Positions 32,409 to 39,511 of a stretch of 64,000 nucleotides of DNA are shown here, piece after piece (position 1 is the stretch's first letter; the number at the start of each line of letters is the position of its first letter). Origin of the DNA: Trinickia violacea (GTDB lineage Bacteria > Pseudomonadota > Gammaproteobacteria > Burkholderiales > Burkholderiaceae); contig NZ_CP040077.1 in assembly GCF_005280735.1 (NCBI RefSeq), forward strand, positions 4,464,001 to 4,528,000. Direction: 5' to 3'. The notes under the pieces are model-generated. The model ran no database searches and was not told the DNA's origin. It saw only the letters and a program-made list of their open reading frames with translations. The position numbers and the translations under genes are program-made.

Positions 32409-32458
32409 TCGGCGCCAATCGGTCGATCACCGACGCCCTCCTTCTTTGACGCCACACC

Positions 32459-33397
32459 ATGACGTTCGTCTACAAGGCCGATCCGGTGCGCGGCGCGCAG
32501 TGGGCGCGCCTCTTCGCCGAGAAAGCGCCCGACACGCCCTTTCACATCTGGACCGGCGACAGGCCGCCGTGCGACGCGCGCGAGGTCCGCTATCTCGCGC
32601 TATGGCAAGTGCCGAAGCTCGATCTCGCGGCGGTCTTCCCCAACCTCGAAGTGGTGTTCTCGACGGGCGCGGGCGTCGATCAATTCGACTTGTCGGCGAT
32701 TCCGCCGCATCTGCCGGTCGTGCGGATGGTCGAGCCGGGGATCGTCGCGGGGATGGTCGAATACGTGACGTTCGCGGCGCTCGCGCTGCATCGCGACTGG
32801 CTCACCTACGCGGCGCAGCAGCGCGAGGGACGCTGGGCCCCGCTGCAGACTCACGTGGCGAGCGCGCGGCGAGTCGGCGTGCTGGGTCTCGGCGTGCTTG
32901 GCCAAGCCGTGCTGACGCGCCTTGCGAGCTTCGGCTTTCAATGCGCCGGGTGGAGCCGTTCACCGCATACGCTCGACGGGATCGAGTGCTTCGCTGGCAC
33001 GGAGGCGCTGCCCGCATTTCTTGCGCGCACCGACATCCTCGTGTGTCTGCTGCCGCTGACCGATGCAACTCGCCATTTCCTGAACCGCGATCTGTTTGCG
33101 CAATTGCCGCGCGGGGCATCGTTGATCAACGTCGGGCGCGGCGGGCACTTGCAGCAGGACGATTTGCTCGCGGCGCTGGAGAGCGGACAGCTCGGCGCGG
33201 CCGTGCTCGACGTGGCCGATCCCGAGCCGCTCGCCGCCGATCATCCCCTGTGGCGTCATCCGCGCGTGATGCTGACGCCGCACGTCGCGAGCATGACGCA
33301 GCCGGAAAGCGCGGTCGAAGTCGTGCTCGATAACCTGCGCCGTCATCGCGAGGGCGCGCCGCTGGTGGGGCGGGTCGACCGCTCGCGCGGATACTGA
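32459..33397 (+). CDS. Glyoxylate/hydroxypyruvate reductase A-like 2-hydroxyacid dehydrogenase
   Basis: A 312-residue NAD(P)-dependent D-isomer-specific 2-hydroxyacid dehydrogenase. The nucleotide-binding motif is VGVLGLGVLGQAVL, followed by the signature LINVGRGGHLQQDDLL with its Arg. The Glu is in LDVADPEPL and the catalytic His in LTPHVAS. Length and order match GhrA, which reduces glyoxylate and hydroxypyruvate. It lies 50 bases after the acetyltransferase gene and may be cotranscribed. Confidence 0.87.
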   Translation: MTFVYKADPVRGAQWARLFAEKAPDTPFHIWTGDRPPCDAREVRYLALWQVPKLDLAAVFPNLEVVFSTGAGVDQFDLSAIPPHLPVVRMVEPGIVAGMVEYVTFAALALHRDWLTYAAQQREGRWAPLQTHVASARRVGVLGLGVLGQAVLTRLASFGFQCAGWSRSPHTLDGIECFAGTEALPAFLARTDILVCLLPLTDATRHFLNRDLFAQLPRGASLINVGRGGHLQQDDLLAALESGQLGAAVLDVADPEPLAADHPLWRHPRVMLTPHVASMTQPESAVEVVLDNLRRHREGAPLVGRVDRSRGY

Positions 33398-33607
33398 CGC
33401 GGCGAAGCGACGACGCCCCCGCAGCACAAAATGCTGCCCGCACCGCAAAAACACAATTCCTGCGCTTAAGCGGCAGCGAATCCAAACGTCTTCGTTATTT
33501 CTCTGCCGCTACCATGGTCTGCAAGCGGTTCGCGCTCGTCACGCACGATGCGCGCGCCTTTCCCGCACTTCGCGACGTGCCCCGCACGCCCCAACCGCGC
33601 CGACACC

Positions 33608-34987
33608 ATGCCGACCTCCGCCCTGATCGAGTCCGACCGCAAATATCTGATCCACCCGGTAGCGAGCCTGCGCGCGCACGAAGCGCGCGGCGTCACGATC
33701 CTCGAATCGGGGCGCGGGGCGTGGCTCACCGATATCGACGGCCACGAACTGCTCGACGCGTTCTCCGGCCTCTGGTGCGTGAACACCGGCTACGGTCACG
33801 AGAGCATCGTGCGCGTGGCCACCGAGCAGATGCGCCGGCTGCCGTACGCGACCGGCTACTTCCACTTCGGCAGCGAGCCCGCGATCAAGCTCGCGGAGCA
33901 AGTGATCGACAAGGCGCCCAAGTCGCTGCGCCACATTTACTTCACGCTCGGCGGTTCGGACGCGGTCGATGCGGCCGTGCGCTACATCACGAACTACTAC
34001 AACGCGACGGGCCGCCCGCAGAAGAAGCAGTTCATCGCGCTCGAGCGCGGCTATCACGGGTCGTCGTCGGTCGGGGCGGGGCTCACCGCGCTTCCCGTGT
34101 TTCATCACAACTTCGACTTGCCGCTGCCGCATCAGCATCACATTCCGTCGCCGTACGCGTATCGCAGCGAGGTCGGCGACGATCCACGGGCGCTCATCGC
34201 GCAGTCGGTCGCCGCGCTGCGCGAGAAAGTCGCCGCGCTCGGGCCCGAGCGCGTGGCCGCGTTCTTCTGCGAGCCGATTCAGGGCTCGGGCGGCGTGATC
34301 GTGCCGCCGCAAGGCTGGCTGAAGGCGATGCGCGAGACGTGCCGCGAACTCGGCATCCTCTTCGTCGCCGATGAAGTCATCACCGGTTTCGGCCGCACCG
34401 GCCCGCTCTTCGCGTGCGAAGGCGAAGGCGTCGAGCCGGACCTGATGACGGTCGCCAAGGGCCTCACCGCCGGCTATGCGCCGATGGGCGCGGTGCTGAT
34501 GTCCGACGAGGTCTACGCGGGCATCGCCGACGGCGCGGGCACAAGCTCGGCGGTCGGCCACGGCCAGACCTATTCGGCGCACCCGGTGAGCGCCGCGATC
34601 GGACTCGAAGTGATGCGGCTCTATCACGAAGGCGGGCTGCTCGCGAACGGCGCGGCGCAAGCGCCGCGCTTCGAAGCCGGCTTGCGCGACCTGCTCGCGC
34701 ATCCGCTCGTCGGCGATGCGCGCAGCCGCGGCCTGCTCGGCGCGCTCGAGCTGGTCGCCGACAAAGCCACGAAGCGCCGCTTCGATCCGGCGCTCAACCT
34801 GAACGAACGGATCGCCTCGACCGCCTATCGCAACGGCCTGATCTTCCGCGCGTTCAACGACAACATCCTCGGCTTCGCGCCCGCGCTCTGCTACACGAGC
34901 GAAGAGTTCGACGTGCTGTTCGAGCGCTTGAAGAAGACGCTCGATACGGTGCTCGACGCGCCCGACGTGCGCGCAGCGCTGGCCTGA
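33608..34987 (+). CDS. Class III PLP aminotransferase (omega-amino acid/diamine:pyruvate type)
   Basis: A 459-residue fold-type I aminotransferase. The PLP lysine is Lys283 in MTVAKGLTAGYAPMGAV, and the cofactor Asp is in LFVADEVITGFGRTG. The sequence FSGLWCVNTGYGHE near the N-terminus is typical of SpuC-like putrescine/beta-alanine:pyruvate aminotransferases. The start shown fits family length; an upstream ATG at 33548 would add 20 Pro/Arg-rich residues. With the succinate-semialdehyde-type dehydrogenase downstream and the Lrp regulator between them, it suggests degradation of omega-amino acids or diamines to succinate. Confidence 0.9.
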   Translation: MPTSALIESDRKYLIHPVASLRAHEARGVTILESGRGAWLTDIDGHELLDAFSGLWCVNTGYGHESIVRVATEQMRRLPYATGYFHFGSEPAIKLAEQVIDKAPKSLRHIYFTLGGSDAVDAAVRYITNYYNATGRPQKKQFIALERGYHGSSSVGAGLTALPVFHHNFDLPLPHQHHIPSPYAYRSEVGDDPRALIAQSVAALREKVAALGPERVAAFFCEPIQGSGGVIVPPQGWLKAMRETCRELGILFVADEVITGFGRTGPLFACEGEGVEPDLMTVAKGLTAGYAPMGAVLMSDEVYAGIADGAGTSSAVGHGQTYSAHPVSAAIGLEVMRLYHEGGLLANGAAQAPRFEAGLRDLLAHPLVGDARSRGLLGALELVADKATKRRFDPALNLNERIASTAYRNGLIFRAFNDNILGFAPALCYTSEEFDVLFERLKKTLDTVLDAPDVRAALA

Positions 34988-35139
34988 GGCGCCTTGGGAC
35001 GGCCGCAGCGGCAACGTCTGGCACGCCGCCGTCCCACGTCCTCAGAGGCTTGCCGCACAACGGTTTGCCGAGGAATAATTTTGGGACGACGCGTGCTACG
35101 ATAGTTCGATCATCACGCTCCATAGGTCAATACCCCGCC

Positions 35140-35646
35140 GTGTCGACGAACGCAAACGGATCGATGAAGTTGGACCGGATCGACCTTCGCATCCTGTCCC
35201 AGTTGCAACGGAAGGGCCGCATTACGAATGTCGAGCTCGCGGATGCGGTCGGCCTGTCGCCGAGCCCTTGCCTGATTCGCGTGAAGCGGCTCGAGAAAGC
35301 CGGTTATATCGCGGGCTACGGCGCGCATCTGGAGCTCAGCAAGCTCGGCGACATCCAGCTCGTGTTCACCGAGATCACGCTGCAAGACCATCGCCGCGAA
35401 GACTTCGTGAAGTTCGAGGCCGCGATTCGCAACGTCGACGAAATCGCCGAATGCCATCTCGTGAGCGGGGGCTACGACTACCTGCTCAAGTTCGTCACGC
35501 GCAGCGTCGTGCACTACCAGACCGTGATGGAGGGGCTGCTCGAACGCAACATCGGCATCGAGAAGTATTTCAGTTACGTCGTCATCAAGACGCCGTTCGT
35601 GAAGAACCATTTCCCGATCGAGAAGCTGTTTCCGTTGAGCGAATGA
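35140..35646 (+). CDS. Lrp/AsnC-family transcriptional regulator
   Basis: A 168-residue regulator with an N-terminal helix-turn-helix (LDRIDLRILSQLQRKGRITN, then LADAVGLSPSPCLIRVKRLE) and a C-terminal RAM effector domain (about residues 75-155). The start may be this GTG or the ATG eight codons later (35164), which directly precedes the conserved KLDRIDLRIL. It lies between the aminotransferase and dehydrogenase genes in the same direction and probably responds to the amino compound they break down. Confidence 0.9.
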   Translation: MSTNANGSMKLDRIDLRILSQLQRKGRITNVELADAVGLSPSPCLIRVKRLEKAGYIAGYGAHLELSKLGDIQLVFTEITLQDHRREDFVKFEAAIRNVDEIAECHLVSGGYDYLLKFVTRSVVHYQTVMEGLLERNIGIEKYFSYVVIKTPFVKNHFPIEKLFPLSE

Positions 35647-35802
35647 GCGCCTGAGCGTGGGTTCGATACCTTCGATACCCACCGGCACGGCAGGCGCGCG
35701 GCGGATCGATCGATAACGATAGTCGTGCTTTGCCGCTCTTTCCCGCGGCATCGCCGATCATTACATTTCGTCATCCTTAATCTTTCAGAATCGTTCACCG
35801 CC

Positions 35803-37284
35803 ATGCCTCTCACGCTCACCCGCCCCGAACTCTCGCGCTCGCAGAACTTCATCGCAGGAAAATGGCAAGACGCCGCCTCGGGCGCGCGCCATCCCGTCAG
35901 CGATCCCGCCACCGGCATCGAATTCACGAGCGTCCCCGACAGCGGCGCCGCCGACGCCCAAGCCGCCACCGACGCCGCGCACGCCGCCTTCGACACCTGG
36001 CGCGACCGCACCGCCCGCGAGCGCGCGCAGTTCTTGAAGCGCTGGCACGCGGCCATCGTCGCCAACGGCGAGGACCTCGCGCGCATCATCTCGCGCGAGC
36101 AAGGCAAGCCGCTGGCCGAAGCGCGCGGCGAAGTCGCGTACGGCGCGTCGTACGTCGAGTGGTTCGCCGAGGAAGCCGTGCGCGCTTACGGCGACATGAT
36201 TCCCGCGCTGATGCCCGGCAAGCGGATGATGGCGGTGAAGGAACCGGTGGGCGTCGTCGCGGCCGTGACGCCGTGGAATTTCCCGCTCGCGATGATCGCG
36301 CGCAAGATCGCGCCCGCGCTCGCGGCGGGCTGCACGGTCGTCGCGAAGCCGGCGGAGGATACGCCGCTCACCGCGCTTGCACTGGTGCGGCTCGCCGAGG
36401 AAGCCGGATTGCCGGCGGGCGTGCTCAACATCGTGACCGCCTCGCGCGACCATACGCCCGCCACGGTCGCGAACTGGCTCGCCGATTCGCGCGTGCGCAA
36501 GATCACGTTCACGGGCTCGACGCCGGTCGGCAAGTATCTCGCGCGCGAATCGGCCGAGACGTTGAAGAAACTCTCGCTGGAGCTGGGCGGCAACGCGCCG
36601 TTCATCGTCTTCGACGATGCGGACCTCGACGCGGCCGTCACCGGCTTGATGGCCGCGAAGTTCCGCAACGGCGGGCAGACCTGCGTGTGCCCGAACCGCG
36701 TCTATGTGCAAAGCGGCGTGTATGACGCGTTCGCGCGCAAGCTCGTCGAGCGCGTGGCGGCGTTGCGTGTCGGCCCGGCCACGCGCGACGATTCGCAGAT
36801 CGGCCCGATGATCAACGCGCGCGCCGTCCACAAGATCGAACGCCACGTCGAGGATGCGCTCGCGCACGGCGCAACCGTGCTGACGGGCGGGCGGCGTCTT
36901 TCGGGCGACGGCCTCGAAGGCGCGAACTACTATGCGCCGACCGTCCTCGGCAATGCGAACCGCGACATGGCGTTGTTCCGCGAAGAAACGTTCGGACCCG
37001 TCGCGCCGCTGTTCCGTTTCGACGACGACGCCGACGTGGTCCGCGAAGCCAACGACACCCCGTTCGGCCTCGCCGCTTATTTCTATTCGACTGACGTGCG
37101 CCGCATCTGGCGCGTGGCGTCGCGCTTGGAGAGCGGCGTGATCGGCATCAACGAAGGCGCGGTCGCAAGCGAGGCAGCGCCGTTCGGCGGGATGAAGGAA
37201 TCGGGCTACGGCCGCGAAGGGTCGCGCTACGGGCTCGACGACTACATGCACGTCAAATATCTTTGCCAGGGCGGATTGGCTTGA
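35803..37284 (+). CDS. gabD: NAD(P)-dependent succinate-semialdehyde-type dehydrogenase
   Basis: A 493-residue aldehyde dehydrogenase. The catalytic Cys is near residue 293 in NGGQTCVCPNR and the Glu in LELGGNAPF. The adjacent second Cys (CVC) and the motif FGGMKESGYGREG are characteristic of GabD-type succinate-semialdehyde dehydrogenases. It converts succinate semialdehyde to succinate, the last step of GABA breakdown. Glutarate semialdehyde is a possible alternative. It sits 156 bases after the Lrp gene and 32 before the aspartoacylase-like gene. Confidence 0.9.
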   Translation: MPLTLTRPELSRSQNFIAGKWQDAASGARHPVSDPATGIEFTSVPDSGAADAQAATDAAHAAFDTWRDRTARERAQFLKRWHAAIVANGEDLARIISREQGKPLAEARGEVAYGASYVEWFAEEAVRAYGDMIPALMPGKRMMAVKEPVGVVAAVTPWNFPLAMIARKIAPALAAGCTVVAKPAEDTPLTALALVRLAEEAGLPAGVLNIVTASRDHTPATVANWLADSRVRKITFTGSTPVGKYLARESAETLKKLSLELGGNAPFIVFDDADLDAAVTGLMAAKFRNGGQTCVCPNRVYVQSGVYDAFARKLVERVAALRVGPATRDDSQIGPMINARAVHKIERHVEDALAHGATVLTGGRRLSGDGLEGANYYAPTVLGNANRDMALFREETFGPVAPLFRFDDDADVVREANDTPFGLAAYFYSTDVRRIWRVASRLESGVIGINEGAVASEAAPFGGMKESGYGREGSRYGLDDYMHVKYLCQGGLA

Positions 37285-37316
37285 AGCCGCTTTGTCTTCG
37301 TTGAAAGGACCCGCAC

Positions 37317-38300
37317 ATGACAACCGAATCCGCGCCGCGCGATCACGCCGACGCCTATCCCGTCGATCTCGAGTTTCCTGTTTTGGATGCGTACGCGGCG
37401 GGCAACGCCGGCGTGCCGTATGTCTACACGTATGACAGCGGCGCGCCGGGGCCGCACGTGATGATCAACGCGCTCACGCACGGCAACGAGGTGTGCGGCG
37501 CGATCACGGTGAAGGCGCTGCTCGATCTCGGCGTGCGTCCGCGGCGCGGCAAGCTCACGCTGTCGTTCGCCAACATCGACGCTTACCGCACGTTCGATCG
37601 CCGCAGGCCCGATGCGTCGCGCTATGTCGATCAGGATTTCAATCGTGTCTGGACCGCGGAAAAGCTTGACGATAAGACCGCCATTTCCGTCGAGCTGCGT
37701 CGTGCGCGGGCGTTGCGTCCCATTGTCGATACGGTCGATGCGCTGCTCGATTTGCATTCGATGCATGAGAAGAGCGCGCCGTTGATCGTTTCCGGGCCGC
37801 TCGAGAAAGGCATCGCGCTTGCACGCGCGCTCGGCGCGCCCGCGACTGTCATCAGCGACGAAGGCCATCCCGAAGGACGGCGCATGCGTGACTACGCGGA
37901 CTTCGGCGATCCGCTCAGCACGCGCAATGCGCTGCTGGTCGAGTGCGGGCAGCATTGGGAGCCGTCGGCGGTGACGGTGGCGAAGGATTGCACAGCGCGG
38001 TTTCTGGTGTTGTCGGGTGTGGTCGATGAGGCCGACTTGCCGGCGGATTGGTTTGCGCCGAAGCCCGACACGATGCGCGTGATTCGCGTGACGGAACCGG
38101 TTGTGGCGAAGAGTATGGATTTTCGCTTTGCGGCGGCTTATACCGGACTCGAGACGTTCGAGAAGGCCGGAACGGTGATTGGGTGGAATGGCGGTGAGCC
38201 AGTGGTCACGCCTTACGACAACTGCGTGCTTGTGATGCCGTCGCTTCGGCAGTTAAGGCCCGGGGTGACGGTGGTAAGGTTGGGGCAGTTGATCGAGTGA
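37317..38300 (+). CDS. Succinylglutamate desuccinylase/aspartoacylase-family hydrolase
   Basis: A 327-residue M14-like zinc hydrolase. The metal ligands are visible as HGNE (ALTHGNEVCG) and DLHSMHE, and a catalytic Glu is likely in LLVECGQH. AstE/ASPA-family enzymes remove an acyl group from N-acyl amino acids. The size matches the family, with a C-terminal beta-rich segment (ETFEKAGTVIGWNGGEPV). It follows the dehydrogenase closely, so the acyl compound is probably an intermediate or substrate of the same pathway, for example an N-acylated omega-amino acid. Confidence 0.87.
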   Translation: MTTESAPRDHADAYPVDLEFPVLDAYAAGNAGVPYVYTYDSGAPGPHVMINALTHGNEVCGAITVKALLDLGVRPRRGKLTLSFANIDAYRTFDRRRPDASRYVDQDFNRVWTAEKLDDKTAISVELRRARALRPIVDTVDALLDLHSMHEKSAPLIVSGPLEKGIALARALGAPATVISDEGHPEGRRMRDYADFGDPLSTRNALLVECGQHWEPSAVTVAKDCTARFLVLSGVVDEADLPADWFAPKPDTMRVIRVTEPVVAKSMDFRFAAAYTGLETFEKAGTVIGWNGGEPVVTPYDNCVLVMPSLRQLRPGVTVVRLGQLIE

Positions 38301-38319
38301 TAGTGACGGGGATGCGCAT

Positions 38320-38871
38320 TTGAAGCTTTTGAAAATCGTCGCGGGCTTGTTCTTGCTTGTGTGCGCGGGACTGACTGCCGCCGGCCTGCTGACGCACCCG
38401 CGGCCCGCCGACGTCGCCATCGTGCTGGGCAACACGGTGTATCACGACGGGACGCCCTCACCAAGGCTGGCCGCGCGCTTGGGCGAAGCGCTGCAATGCT
38501 ACGAGAGACGGCAATGCAGGATCGTCTTCGTGAGCGGCGGCATCGAAGCCTCCGGCACGAACGAAGCTGCGGCGATGCGCGCGTGGCTGGTCCGTAGAGG
38601 CGTTCCGGACGGAAGCATCGTGGAGGACGAGGCGGGAAATGACACCTGGGCGACCGCGCTTCATGCCAGCGAGTTCATGCGCAAACGTGGGCTTTCGAGC
38701 GCGGTGGTCGTGACGCAGTATTTCCATCTGCCGAGGACTATGCTCGCGCTCAAGCGGTTCGGGGTGGCCGAGGTCAGCGGGGTGTACCCGTGGTTCTGGG
38801 AAACGCGCGACGTGTATTCGATCGTGCGGGAGGGGCCGGCGTTTGTTTGGTACGCGGTGAGGCCGGTTTGA
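38320..38871 (+). CDS. YdcF/SanA-family (DUF218) membrane-anchored protein
   Basis: A 183-residue protein starting at TTG, with one N-terminal membrane helix (LKIVAGLFLLVCAGLTAAGLL) and a DUF218 domain (VAIVLGNTVYHDGTPS..., VSGGIEASGTNEAAAMRAWL, VVVTQYFHLPRTMLALK). The family includes SanA and YdcF, linked to envelope integrity and polyprenyl-phosphate metabolism, but the reaction is not settled. It begins 20 bases after the aspartoacylase-like gene. The TTG start is inferred because no in-frame ATG or GTG precedes the hydrophobic helix. Confidence 0.83.
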   Translation: MKLLKIVAGLFLLVCAGLTAAGLLTHPRPADVAIVLGNTVYHDGTPSPRLAARLGEALQCYERRQCRIVFVSGGIEASGTNEAAAMRAWLVRRGVPDGSIVEDEAGNDTWATALHASEFMRKRGLSSAVVVTQYFHLPRTMLALKRFGVAEVSGVYPWFWETRDVYSIVREGPAFVWYAVRPV

Positions 38872-38974
38872 ACGGAGTTGTCGGCGGGTAAAGCTACACA
38901 TCGGCAAGCCCTGCCCAATCGAGCGCCAGGACCATATGCTGCGCGGCTGTCCCCAAGAACATTCCCCTTAATCC

Positions 38975-39511
38975 TCAATATCCGAATCGATCAAGCGCTT
39001 TACGAATAGAATCAGCATTTTTATAGGGAAAATGAACTGGCTTCCCATCCAGAGTTCCTTCCAACCCTTCACCAAATCTCTTCATTATGTCTTCATTGCG
39101 AGAAAACGGTTTGACAGGATTTTTTTTCATGTAACGATATGCGTACACCCTGTAATAGTCACCTTGAGTATCCGCGACCCGAGAGTTCGAACTCCATTTT
39201 ACCAAGACGATTATGTCGCGCGCCTTTCTGTAGAGAACCGTCACAACGTCTGGGCTACCCCCCTCTATTTCATATCTGTCAATGATCCGGACTGGCTGTT
39301 CATCACACGACCATCTTAAATCTAAAGAATAGTCGGGTCGCCCAATTGCCGGCTTTTCACCCTCAATAGCGTACAAATTCAATCCACACCCTTTTTCAAT
39401 TTGATCGGCTGATAATTGCTGCACCACAAGCTCATCGCATCGACTAAAAATAGGGAATGCAATAGCAGCAAGTAGAATCAGAAGGCGAAAAATTTTTGAT
39501 TTTCCTATCAT
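38975..39511 (-). CDS. Periplasmic protein, candidate immunity protein of the GH19 effector
   Basis: A 178-residue protein with a signal peptide (MIGKSKIFRLLILLAAIAFP) and no lipobox that fits. No known domain is recognised. Its ATG overlaps the stop of the large hydrolase gene (ATGA), so the two are translated together. Both this gene and the last third of its partner are strikingly A+T-richer than the rest (for example 43% G+C in 39421-39480). A periplasmic, co-translated, compositionally foreign partner of a peptidoglycan-cleaving toxin is what an immunity protein looks like. This function is inference only. Confidence 0.65.
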   Translation of the reverse strand: MIGKSKIFRLLILLAAIAFPIFSRCDELVVQQLSADQIEKGCGLNLYAIEGEKPAIGRPDYSLDLRWSCDEQPVRIIDRYEIEGGSPDVVTVLYRKARDIIVLVKWSSNSRVADTQGDYYRVYAYRYMKKNPVKPFSRNEDIMKRFGEGLEGTLDGKPVHFPYKNADSIRKALDRFGY

